NCBI RefSeq assembly: GCF_007971385.1
Contig: NZ_CP042434.1
Span: forward strand, 3,038,001-3,102,000
Direction: 5' to 3'
Length of the DNA stretch: 64,000 nt
Source: Arachidicoccus ginsenosidivorans
Lineage (GTDB): Bacteria > Bacteroidota > Bacteroidia > Chitinophagales > Chitinophagaceae
The notes beneath the pieces were generated by a model. It ran no database searches. It was not told the origin of the DNA and saw nothing but the letters and a program-made list of their open reading frames with translations. A program made the position numbers and the translations under genes. Below are positions 47,644 to 57,100 of the stretch, piece by piece. Position 1 is the stretch's first letter; each line of letters opens with the position of its first letter.

Positions 47644-48528
47644 ATGATTTGTAAATCATTGGGTTATAAAATTCTTGCTTTTGTCGGACTTTGCATATGC
47701 ATTAAAAGCATCCATGCACAGACACCAAGCGAGAATAAGCCTTTTTTTATAGTCCAGCTCTCAGATCCCCAAATCGGTTTTTTTAAGGATAGTACAACGG
47801 TGGAGATTGCCCGCTATAAAAAAGCAGTTTCCATCATCAATCGCACTCATCCGGATTTTGTAGTGATTACGGGGGATTTGGTCAATAATGCGGGGAGTAA
47901 AGACCAGCTGGAGCAGTTCAGGCGGGTGACTGCCATGATTGATCCGAATATCCCGGTTTTCTTAACACCAGGTAATCATGATGTAGGCAATACACCTGAC
48001 GAAAAATCCATCGAATACTATAAATCATTATTTGGGTATGACAGGTTTAGTTTTATGCACAAAGGCATACGTTTTATTGGATTTAATACCAGTCTTGCCA
48101 ACCAAAAAGCACCGGGTGATTTAAGGGAGGGACAGTACACCTGGCTCCTAAGTGAGCTCAAAAGATCCAAAGAGGCCAGGCAGATCATCGTATTTGGTCA
48201 TATTCCGCTATTTTTAGACAGTGCATCAGAACCCGACCTGTATTATGACAAGGCAAAAACAGAATTAAAAAATATGGAGACGCCTGAACGAGAAAAATAT
48301 TTAAAACTATTTGCAAAATATCACGTGAACGCCGTATTTACTGGTCACATGCACCAAAATGAACATGGCCAATATGAAGGGGTAAAAATGATTACCACAT
48401 CTGCAGTAGGGGAAGCCCTTGGCCAAGATCCGACGGGCCTTAGGATCATCGTTTTCGATAAAAACAAAATGACCCAGCATTTTTATAATTTGAAGGATGT
48501 CCCTGATCATATTAATTTGCAGCAGTAG
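47644..48528 (+). CDS. Exported metallophosphoesterase
   Basis: This is a calcineurin-like phosphoesterase with all metal-binding blocks: QLSDPQIG, VITGDLVNN, LTPGNHDVG, IVFGHIPLF and VFTGHMHQ. The ATG at 47644 opens a signal peptide (MICKSLGYKILAFVGLCICI, KSIHAQ) and is preferred to the longer start at 47551, whose extension lacks a signal and any conserved residue. The mature protein of about 270 residues probably acts outside the cytoplasm on phosphoesters. The specific substrate is unknown. Confidence 0.9.
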   Translation: MICKSLGYKILAFVGLCICIKSIHAQTPSENKPFFIVQLSDPQIGFFKDSTTVEIARYKKAVSIINRTHPDFVVITGDLVNNAGSKDQLEQFRRVTAMIDPNIPVFLTPGNHDVGNTPDEKSIEYYKSLFGYDRFSFMHKGIRFIGFNTSLANQKAPGDLREGQYTWLLSELKRSKEARQIIVFGHIPLFLDSASEPDLYYDKAKTELKNMETPEREKYLKLFAKYHVNAVFTGHMHQNEHGQYEGVKMITTSAVGEALGQDPTGLRIIVFDKNKMTQHFYNLKDVPDHINLQQ

Positions 48529-49181
48529 TATTTGATTGGGGCAGTGGGGGTAGCTGGAACTTGTAGGGCGCAAGTGTAAATGGCGTATATAGTGCAGGGA
48601 AAGTGTCCACAATAAGAATTAAGGCTTTAGACAACCAAAGAAACAACGGCAGGCTTTTATTGCCAGTTATCCTATACTATTTTTTGGGGATTAAAAGGGC
48701 GTTCTGCCAGGACGTTACTTTACTTTCAGCCTGTCTTGTTATGCAACCAAAATTTCTAAAGTGTTTTGGGCTTATTCAAATTTTTGTATAGTAAAAAGCC
48801 ACAGATCAAAACCATTATGAATCTATAAAGCATCCATAATAAATCAGTGCTATGGAAATCTTGTCCATAATAGAAAAGTCGAATAATTTACCCACATTTT
48901 CTAACAAGAGTATAAAAAAGAGCAGATTTAATCCCCAAAGTGTTGGTTTGCTTTTCTTCATATCGAAATTTAAAAAATATTTTTGTTATTTTTTAAAATA
49001 GATGCTTAAAAGTTATCAAAATGCCAAAAAAAATGGAGCCTTATATAGATTTAGCAGTGCCACTCCCCGCAGTTATTCGCTATAGCACTATTGTGTTGCC
49101 CACAGTCTGCCATGGCATTTAACCCGGTTTGGCATGCCATTATTGCTCCAAAATCAGTAGGAATCTTCGTATCTTCGTTAT
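48529..49181. other. 650-bp gap, no gene recognised
   Basis: AT-rich with no supported frame. Its right end forms the upstream region of the AAA-ATPase/nuclease gene. Confidence 0.4.
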
Positions 49182-50711
49182 ATGTTACGTAAATATCCTA
49201 TTAGCCTTCAAAGTTTCCGAAAAATCCGGCAAGGCGACTATGTTTATATTGATAAAACTGAGGTGATCCACCAAATAGTGGATACAGATCAATATTATTT
49301 TCTCAGCCGCCCCAGACGCTTTGGTAAAAGCCTGCTTATCGATACTATTAATGAATTATTTAATGGTAGCAAGGCGCTTTTTGAAGGGCTGTGGATTTAT
49401 GACAAATGGGACTGGTCAGTGACTAATCCGGTGATTCGGTTTAGTTTTTCAAATATGGGTATTAGAACTGCAGGGCTAGAAACGGCGATTTACGTTGCAT
49501 TAGAGGAGAACGCCAATCGCTTGGGTATACCTCTGACGAAAAAAGAATATGACCTTAGGTTTAAGGAACTGATTGAAAAAGCTGCTATAGGTGGCCCTGT
49601 CGTTATTTTAATCGATGAATACGACAAGCCCATCATAGATTTTTTGGAGGACCCAGGAATGGTGGATGCCAACAGGTCTGTTATGAAGAACTTTTATTCC
49701 ATTTTGAAAGACAGTGATGAGCATATCCGTTTTCTATTAATTACCGGCGTAAGCCAATTTAGTCAGGTGAGCATATTCTCTGATCTCAATAATTTGCGTA
49801 ATATCACACTTTCCTCCCAATTTGGTGATATTGTAGGGATTACCCAACAGGAATTAGAGACAAACTTTTCGCAGGAAATAGCAAGGATGCAAATAGACAG
49901 ACCTGATATCTTATCACAGATCAAACAGTGGTATGATGGCTATACCTGGAATATGCAAACCTGGGTATATAATCCGTTTTCCCTATTGAATTTTATGGAT
50001 GAGCCCATTTTTCGTAATTATTGGTATGCCACGGGTACGCCCACCTTTTTGCTTAAACAACTTAAGAAAAAAGCCATATACGATGTAGAGGATTATGAGA
50101 TGGGTGGATTGGCCTTAGCTTCTTTTGATACAAACCACCCTGATGTTGCTGCTTTGCTGTTCCAGACCGGTTATCTGACCATTAAAAACATCGATCAGAA
50201 CGGCCAGGAACTTTATAAACTTGGTTTTCCAAACCTGGAGGTGAAATCCAGTTTACTCAATGGCCTATTAAGTATTTACCGGGCAGGTCTGGGCGTAGAT
50301 TCACTATCTCTTGTGGCGAAAATAAATAAGGCATTAAATACTTATGATATAGAGGGGCTGATCCTTCAGCTAAATGCAATGTTTGCTGAAACACCTTATG
50401 ACCGCTGGAAGGCAGATACTGAGTCGATTTTTCATATAATTACTTATCTTACCTTCAAACTGGCCGGTGTAAACGTCTATACAGAAGTACACAGTGCGAT
50501 GGGGAGAAGCGATATTATGGTCAAGACGGATCTTTATATTTATGTATTGGAATTAAAACTAGACAGCACGGCTGCTGTGGCCTTACAGCAAATAAAGGAC
50601 AAGGCCTATCTTGCCCCATACGCCAGTGATTCAAGAAAGAAAATAGCTGTTGGTATTTCTTTTTCCTCTAAGGATCGAAAAGTGGAGCAGTTTCAGTTTG
50701 AAGAGCTGTAG
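49182..50711 (+). CDS. AAA-ATPase-like protein with C-terminal PD-(D/E)XK nuclease domain
   Basis: This 509-residue protein has the architecture of a widespread Bacteroidota family (AAA-ATPase_like plus DUF1703-type nuclease). LSRPRRFGKSLLIDTINELF holds the P-loop near residues 43-50 and VVILIDEYDKPIIDFLED the Walker B. RFLLITGVSQFSQVSIFSDL is a sensor-like region. The C-terminal GRSDIMVKTDLYIYVLELK is a PD-(D/E)XK nuclease core. The family is often multi-copy and its biological role is not established. It is monocistronic. Confidence 0.87.
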   Translation: MLRKYPISLQSFRKIRQGDYVYIDKTEVIHQIVDTDQYYFLSRPRRFGKSLLIDTINELFNGSKALFEGLWIYDKWDWSVTNPVIRFSFSNMGIRTAGLETAIYVALEENANRLGIPLTKKEYDLRFKELIEKAAIGGPVVILIDEYDKPIIDFLEDPGMVDANRSVMKNFYSILKDSDEHIRFLLITGVSQFSQVSIFSDLNNLRNITLSSQFGDIVGITQQELETNFSQEIARMQIDRPDILSQIKQWYDGYTWNMQTWVYNPFSLLNFMDEPIFRNYWYATGTPTFLLKQLKKKAIYDVEDYEMGGLALASFDTNHPDVAALLFQTGYLTIKNIDQNGQELYKLGFPNLEVKSSLLNGLLSIYRAGLGVDSLSLVAKINKALNTYDIEGLILQLNAMFAETPYDRWKADTESIFHIITYLTFKLAGVNVYTEVHSAMGRSDIMVKTDLYIYVLELKLDSTAAVALQQIKDKAYLAPYASDSRKKIAVGISFSSKDRKVEQFQFEEL

Positions 50712-50905
50712 ATTTAAAAAACAGCAGGGAAGCGGAATTACCTTTCAATACTTTGGAGAATAGCATTTGCTGGTGGTTAATTGAAGCTTTCAAAAAAGAA
50801 TGGAAATCAAAAACGCCCCTGAGCTAATATAGTCAGCTATGCAGCCATCATATATTGTTCTGACGGAGCATAGAATTTAATCGTCTATTTTTTTTCTGCA
50901 TTAAG

Positions 50906-51412
50906 TTATCCTAAAGGATCAGGTTTCTGGGTCACTTCCACAACCGTCTGGCTGGTTGGATCCGGATTTTCGGGGTTCTTACCGCTGGCCTCCGCTTTAG
51001 CTTTAGCCTTTGGCTCTGCGCTTTTGCCTGGATTTTTACCTTGCCGGTTGGCAAAGAACTGCATAACCGCCTTAGCGGTTCCCAGAAAACTTAACTGACT
51101 GATAACAGCAGCTACACCTTTTTTAAAACCGCCTCCATTTTTTTTGCCTGCAATAATGGCAGCCACTACGCCACTGACAACCGTTTGAATGGTCGTAAAT
51201 GCCTTATCAGCAGTCGTGTCTTTTTTAAATAAAGGTACAATCCTGCCAATAGAAGCCTTTACGGCTTCTTTGGGAATAGCCTTAAAATCTGCTTTGATTT
51301 CACCTTCTGTCGCCCGGATGCGTCTTTTCAGCATACGAATCTCCTGATCAATATCTTCCAGGCTATTGATATGGGACAAATCCACCTTTTGATTGCGTAA
51401 GTTAATCATCAT
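50906..51412 (-). CDS. Unrecognised protein of the YtxH-holin trio
   Basis: This protein of about 168 residues starts MMINLRNQKVDLSHINSLED, with the ATGs overlapping the end of the holin-like gene. A helical, charged N-terminal region (MLKRRIRATEGEIKADFKAI) is followed by a possible membrane or glycine-rich region (VVSGVVAAIIAGKKNGGGFK) and a low-complexity Lys/Ala/Pro tail. No family recognised. Its place as third gene of a conserved trio (YtxH, holin-like, this) suggests an envelope-stress or membrane-associated role. Confidence 0.55.
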   Translation of the reverse strand: MMINLRNQKVDLSHINSLEDIDQEIRMLKRRIRATEGEIKADFKAIPKEAVKASIGRIVPLFKKDTTADKAFTTIQTVVSGVVAAIIAGKKNGGGFKKGVAAVISQLSFLGTAKAVMQFFANRQGKNPGKSAEPKAKAKAEASGKNPENPDPTSQTVVEVTQKPDPLG

Positions 51413-51761
51413 CTTCTTTTTTATCAAGCACCGTATCAATAATACTACTGATGACTTTGCGCATTAATTTCTTCCTGTATACAATAGAAAATATAAAAGT
51501 CAGGACAAATAACAGGGTTACAATACCAAAGCCAGCATAATAGGAATCCAATAAATGACCCAGATAAAAGCCCAGCATAATACTGATAAACAAGACAATA
51601 AAACCTGACAACAAGGCCAAAAATGCCATGCCTACCATTTGCACAATAAGGGTCGATATTTTTTTGACAGACTTAAGTCTGAGCAACATTAATCTGTCTT
51701 CTAAATATCCTTCTATCTTTTCACGGTACTGTTTAAAAAAATTAGGGTTTTGTTCTTCCAT
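51402..51761 (-). CDS. Phage-holin-like / DUF1469-type membrane protein
   Basis: This 119-residue protein has two membrane helices, IVQMVGMAFLALLSGFIVLF and GFGIVTLLFVLTFIFSIVYR, flanked by charged ends (MEEQNPNFFKQYREKIEGYL and MRKVISSIIDTVLDKKEDDD). The layout is that of holin-like (Phage_holin_3_6) proteins found in chromosomal operons with YtxH genes. Despite the name, such chromosomal genes need not be phage lysis genes. It is part of a three-gene minus-strand operon. Confidence 0.7.
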   Translation of the reverse strand: MEEQNPNFFKQYREKIEGYLEDRLMLLRLKSVKKISTLIVQMVGMAFLALLSGFIVLFISIMLGFYLGHLLDSYYAGFGIVTLLFVLTFIFSIVYRKKLMRKVISSIIDTVLDKKEDDD

Positions 51762-51773
51762 ACATGGTTGATT

Positions 51774-52046
51774 TTAGGAGAAGATCTCCTCCAGGTCATA
51801 CATATCCTCTTTTTTATTGCTGCTTTTTAAATCAGCAATAAAACTGCGACCTTTATTGGTCCATTTCTCCAGCTTTTCATCAAAATTTTCCAGACCTGTC
51901 TTCAGATCATCGGTTGCTTCCCGAACAACATTTTTGAAATTTTGAATAACCGTCTGCCCTTTATCACCATTTAGGAAAGTGGTAACGATAGCGCCAGCTG
52001 CAGCACCTAACAAAAAGCCTGACAAAAATTTCTGATTATTCTTCAT
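51774..52046 (-). CDS. YtxH domain-containing protein
   Basis: This 90-residue protein has an N-terminal membrane-anchor segment (KFLSGFLLGAAAGAIVTTFL) followed by NGDKGQTVIQNFKNVV and a long amphipathic helix, REATDDLKTGLENFDEKLEK. This is the YtxH (gas-vesicle-related) pattern. Such proteins are linked to general stress responses. It is the first gene of the trio. Confidence 0.8.
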   Translation of the reverse strand: MKNNQKFLSGFLLGAAAGAIVTTFLNGDKGQTVIQNFKNVVREATDDLKTGLENFDEKLEKWTNKGRSFIADLKSSNKKEDMYDLEEIFS

Positions 52047-52138
52047 AAAGTAATATGTTTTTAAGTAATTGGCATTCAGTTTAAAACAAGATTCATACCA
52101 ATTGTGAATTTACTTACATTCTGTCATTTGGCAAAATT

Positions 52139-52175
52139 AAAACAGCCGTTCATTTAAGAGAACGGCTGTTTTTTA
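52139..52175 (-). terminator. Terminator after fabH
   Basis: The arms AAAACAGCCGTTC and GAACGGCTGTTTT are fully complementary across an 8-nt loop, with A or T runs at both ends. It lies 22 bp downstream of the fabH stop on the minus strand. Confidence 0.85.
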
Positions 52176-52196
52176 TAGTTTCTTTTAAGATATTGA

Positions 52197-53186
52197 TTAA
52201 TAAGCCCATTTGAGATATATGGCTCCCCAGGTAAATCCACCACCAAAGGCAGCCAAAACGAGTTTATCCCCTTTTTTGAGCTTTTTTTCATAGTCCCAAA
52301 GGCAAAGCGGGATCGTGCCTGCGGTTGTATTGCCATAATTGTGGATATTGATCATCACTTTTTCCCTGGGCAGGTTAATTCTTTCCCTGGTGGCATCGAT
52401 GATTCTTAAGTTGGCCTGATGGGGAACCAGCCAGTCAATATCATCACCGGTCAAATCATTTTTTTCCAATAATTCCTGACTGACATCTGCCATACCGGTA
52501 ACAGCAAATTTAAAGACATGTTTGCCTTCCTGGTAAATAAAATGCTCTTTTGCGGCCACTGTTTCAATAGAAGCCGGACGCAAAGAACCACCTGCTTTCA
52601 TATGCAGATGTTTGGCGCCAGAACCGTCACTATAGAGAATAGAGTCCATTATACCCACATCTTCTGGTGTTGGTTCTAGCAGCACGGCACCTGCACCATC
52701 TCCAAAAATAATACAGGTTGTTCTGTCGGTATAATCTACGATGGCACTCATTTTATCTACCCCTACGACGATCACTTTTTTATTTCTGCCACTTTCAATT
52801 AAAGACGTACCCAGATTCAGGGCATATAAGAAGCCGCTGCAAGCGGCACTGATATCAAAACCATAAGCATTTTTAGCACCGACTTTATCCCCAATCAGAT
52901 TGGCCGTAGCCGGAAAGATCATATCAGGGGTTACTGTCGCACAGATGATGCAGTCAATATCCAGGGGATCCAGCTGTTTTTTAGCCAAAATCTCCTTAAC
53001 GGCCTCCGCAGCCATATCACTGCTGGCCTTGTTAGGGTCTCTTAAAATCCTTCTTTCTTTAATTCCGGTTCTGGTGGTGATCCATTCATCTGTCGTATCA
53101 ATAATCTTTTCCAGATCAGCATTGGTGAGTTTATCCTCTGGAACATAACCTCCAACGGAGGTAATCGCGGCACGTAATTTACTCAT
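52197..53186 (-). CDS. fabH: Beta-ketoacyl-ACP synthase III
   Basis: This is a full-length 329-residue FabH, which condenses acetyl-CoA with malonyl-ACP to start fatty-acid synthesis. The catalytic cysteine is in [18 protein letters not shown], the histidine in [18 protein letters not shown], and the asparagine in [28 protein letters not shown] is the expected C-terminus. No other fatty-acid gene is adjacent. The start [20 protein letters not shown] is well placed. Confidence 0.94.
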   Translation of the reverse strand: MSKLRAAITSVGGYVPEDKLTNADLEKIIDTTDEWITTRTGIKERRILRDPNKASSDMAAEAVKEILAKKQLDPLDIDCIICATVTPDMIFPATANLIGDKVGAKNAYGFDISAACSGFLYALNLGTSLIESGRNKKVIVVGVDKMSAIVDYTDRTTCIIFGDGAGAVLLEPTPEDVGIMDSILYSDGSGAKHLHMKAGGSLRPASIETVAAKEHFIYQEGKHVFKFAVTGMADVSQELLEKNDLTGDDIDWLVPHQANLRIIDATRERINLPREKVMINIHNYGNTTAGTIPLCLWDYEKKLKKGDKLVLAAFGGGFTWGAIYLKWAY

Positions 53187-53335
53187 GTATGAAGCTTATT
53201 TCGAATAAAAGTTTTCTTCAGTTCAATAAAAAATAATGGTCAAAAGTATCTCAAAATCCTGATATGTGAAAATCCAAAGCTTTAGGCCAATGTATGAGTT
53301 GTGAATTTAATATATTAAGAATCCAGGTTTTGTCT

Positions 53336-53343
53336 TATTTTTG
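53336..53343 (+). promoter_or_regulatory. Candidate Bacteroidota -7 element upstream of ruvA
   Basis: TATTTTTG matches the Bacteroidota -7 consensus TAnnTTTG and lies 65 bp before the ruvA start. A matching -33 TTTG at the proper distance was not clear, so support is weak. Confidence 0.3.
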
Positions 53344-53407
53344 AGGCAGTTAAAGGGTATTAAACACTTATACCAAGCAATTAAAATAAAAATTAACCAA
53401 TAAGCAG

Positions 53408-54001
53408 ATGATCGCATATGTCAAAGGCCGTTTCGTGAATAAAACACCCGCAAATGTTACTGTAGATGTAGCAGGTGTGGGATATGACCTGCAAATAAGC
53501 CTGAATACCTACTCGGCGATCAGTGGACTAGAAGAAGGCTTACTCTATACCCATCTGCAGATAACAGAAACTGCACATACACTATACGGCTTTGCGGATC
53601 TCAACGAAAAAATGCTTTTTTTGCAACTGATTTCAGTCTCCGGCGTGGGAGCGTCCACCGCCCGCATGATGCTTTCCGGCATGAAACCAGATGAAATTAT
53701 CCGGGCCATAGTCCAAAACAGTGCCGTCGAACTGGAAAGAATCAAAGGCATCGGCAAAAAAACAGCCCAACGGCTGACCCTTGAACTAAAAGACAAACTG
53801 TCCAAAATGCATGACCAGCAGGTCGTATCCGGAGTAGCGCCAATAGGCAGATCGGTTCAGTCAGATGCGCTGGACGCCCTTATGGCGCTGGGCATTAGCA
53901 GGCAGATGGCAGAAAGCGCCATCCGTAAGACGCTGAAAGCCAGCTCAGAGAGTGCCACGGATCTGGAGAGCCTCATCAAATTATCTCTAAAGAACCTTTA
54001 G
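53408..54001 (+). CDS. ruvA: Holliday junction branch migration protein RuvA
   Basis: This 197-residue RuvA starts MIAYVKGRFVNKTPANVTVD with the OB-fold domain. The two helix-hairpin-helix motifs follow (LISVSGVGASTARMMLSGM and LERIKGIGKKTAQRLTLELK), and a C-terminal helical domain (ALDALMALGISRQMAESAI) contacts RuvB. RuvA binds four-way junctions and loads RuvB for branch migration. Directly downstream is sprA, an arrangement seen repeatedly in Bacteroidota. Confidence 0.95.
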   Translation: MIAYVKGRFVNKTPANVTVDVAGVGYDLQISLNTYSAISGLEEGLLYTHLQITETAHTLYGFADLNEKMLFLQLISVSGVGASTARMMLSGMKPDEIIRAIVQNSAVELERIKGIGKKTAQRLTLELKDKLSKMHDQQVVSGVAPIGRSVQSDALDALMALGISRQMAESAIRKTLKASSESATDLESLIKLSLKNL

Positions 54002-54106
54002 TGTTGTTTTTCATGAATTTAGCCCTTGCTATTATACTTTAAAAGCTAAAATTCCGTTTTAATACTTTGGCAGGACAAACTGCCTAAAAGAAGTGAGAAT
54101 TCAGCT

Positions 54107-57100
54107 TTGAGTAATATATATCATAAACTTCTCTATCGATTTTTATGGGTAGCCGGTATCCTTATGCTGTCTGCTTTGCGTCTGAGTGCGCAATCACTGG
54201 CTGATTCTGCAGGCAGACCCTTTTATCCATATCCCATTCATGATTATTACGGCTACCGATTTACTGACCCACTTCGCCCTTATAATATTTTCGATCAGGA
54301 TAAGGGAAGTGACAGCAGCCTCTTAAAGACCTATGTCCGCTATGATAGCCTTACGCATGAGTACCTGTATTTCAGAAAAGCGGACTCAACAGATAAAAGT
54401 TACCGGGGAGATATCCAGATCAGCCGGGCGGATTTTTTAAAACTCCAGGGACAAGTGCAGGATCAGCAGCATTATTACCAACTCTCCAGATCACTGGACC
54501 TGTTGAATTTCAAGCAGAAAAGGCCCAAGAGCAAAGTAGATTCCAGCTTATTTAACCGCATATTCGGAGTGACCAAGGATGGAAAGAAAGTAGATGTAAC
54601 ACCTCAAGGCAGTGTAGACCTGTCTATAGGTTATGAGGGACAGAATATTCAAAACCCCACCCTTTCAGAAAGAGCCCGTAAAACCGGTAACTTCAATATG
54701 GACGCCAGTGCCAATCTGAACCTACTGGCCAAGGTCGGCAGTAAATTACTGCTACCAATTACCTACAATACGCAGAGCACCTTTGAGTTCAACAACCAGT
54801 TTAAACTCAAATACCAAGGCCGTGATGACGAACTCTTAAAGCTGGTAGAAGCCGGAAATATCTCTTTTGACAGCAAGGCTACACTCATGCCCAGCATCCA
54901 GAACCTATTTGGGGTAAAAGCACAAATTCAGCTGGGCAAATTATACTTGACGGGCGCCTTTGCCAATAACCGCTCCGAAAAGCAGTCCATTACCCTGCAG
55001 GGCGGCGGCCTGGCCCAGAAAATTGATCTGTCCCTCAGTGATTATGACGAGAACCGGGATTTCCTACTGGGCAATTATTTTGAAGACCACTATAACGAAG
55101 TGATGCATGACCTGCCGGTTGTAAAAAGCCAGGTCAGGATTCTTAGAATGGAGGTTTGGGTCACAAACAAAACCGGTGCGACCACTAATGTGCGTAATAT
55201 CGTTGGATTAATGGATCTTGGAGAAAATACCCCCTATAATAACAATATACAATCCCTGCATTCCTATAACGGTTTACCGGATAACGGTGCCAACGATCTC
55301 TATGGCTCTATCCTTGCTGGCGGACAGACACGTAACCCAGCCATGGTAACTTCTATATTGCAATCCAGAGGCATGGTCTCCGGACAGGATTTTGAAAAGA
55401 CCTATGCCCGCAAACTGGATTCGACAGAATATACCTTCAACCCCCAGGCAGGCTTTATAGCGCTTAATCAACAATTATCTCCAGATGCAGTACTGGCAGT
55501 CGCTTATCAGTATACTTATAACGGCAGAACCTATCAGGTAGGTGAGTTTTCTCAGGATGTCGCCCTGGATTCTACCCAAGGGGTACAAAAAGTATTGTTT
55601 CTAAAATTAATCAAAGGAAGTTCACAGCAAGTACAATTACCGACCTGGGGATGGATGATGAAAAACGTCTATTCCCTTAATGTAGGGGGACTGCAAAATG
55701 ATCAGTTTAATTTAAATGTTTATTACAGTGAACCCAGTGGCGGCGTCAAAAGATATTTGCCCGACGCCGGCAGCGCTGTCAAAGGCAAATCCATTATATC
55801 GGTACTTGGTGCCGACAAGCTAAATAGTCAAAACGATCCTGCACCAGACGGACAGTTCGATTATGTAGACGGTTTTACTGTCCTGCCCAGCCAGGGAAAA
55901 ATTATCTTTCCCGTTTTAGAACCCTTTGGTAAAGACCTGGATTCACTTGGTTATCAGGGCGTGGACCAGGCGACCAAGGATAAAGTCATCTATTACGCGC
56001 TCTATGACAGTATCAAAGCCATCGCCCAGACCTATGCCAATCTGGACCGGTTTAGCCTGCAGGGGACTGTCAAAGGCAGCTCCAGCTCGCAGATCAGCCT
56101 GGGCGCAATGAATATCCCGCAGGGCTCCGTCACCGTTACGGCCGGTGGCCGTAACCTGGTGGAAGGCACTGACTATACCATTGATTATAACCTGGGAATG
56201 ATCCAGATTATCAATCAAAGCATCCTAAGCGCCGGTACACCGGTGAATGTTCAGTTTGAGAACAATGCCAACCTGGGTACTGCTCAAAGAAACTTTATGG
56301 GCCTTAGACTGGATTATCTGGCCAGTGATAAGCTATCCTTTGGTGCCACCATGGAAAAACTTACCGAGCAGCCTTATACTTTTAAGACCAATTACGGTGA
56401 AGATCCGATTAACAACACCATGTTCGGTGTCGATTTCAATTACCACTCAGATTTTCCCGGGCTGACAAAAATGCTGGATAAACTGCCATTTTATACGACT
56501 ACCGCTCCTAGCTCCATTAGTGCCTACGGGGAGGCCGCCATGTTAAAACCAGGCCATCCGGCGCAGATAGGATCCGGCAGCAACGGCAAAGTGTATATAG
56601 ATGATTTTGAAAGCTCCGATAACCTTTTTGATCTACGCTATCCATTAACCTCCTGGGCTCTGGCTTCCACACCTGCCGGCAATGGCCTGTTCCCGGAGGC
56701 GACGCTGAACGATAACCTGGATTATGGGAAAAACAGAGCGCTGCTGGCCTGGTATAATATAGAACCAACTTTGCAGGACAGAAGCAATTCAAGCAATCCA
56801 CTCTATAAAAACCTTTCTGAACTCAGTGACCCCAGAGTAAGACCCGTATATGAAGGGGAGCTTTTTCCCAAACAGAGTGTTCTTTCCTCTGCCCTGCAGT
56901 CTACAACTTTGGACTTGTCCTATTATCCAACCCAGCGCGGCCCGTATAACTTTTCCAGTATGCCAGGCGATATTGATCGTAACGGCAAACTAAGCCGGCC
57001 CCAGGACAGGTGGGGTGGTATTATGCGGGCACTGGATCAGACCGATTTTGTCACCAGTAATGTGGAGTATATTGAATTTTGGTTGCAGGATCCTTTTATT

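Noticed and set aside
51402..51761. Prophage lysis gene
   Set aside because: Although holin-like, it lies in a chromosomal operon with a YtxH gene and no phage genes are nearby.
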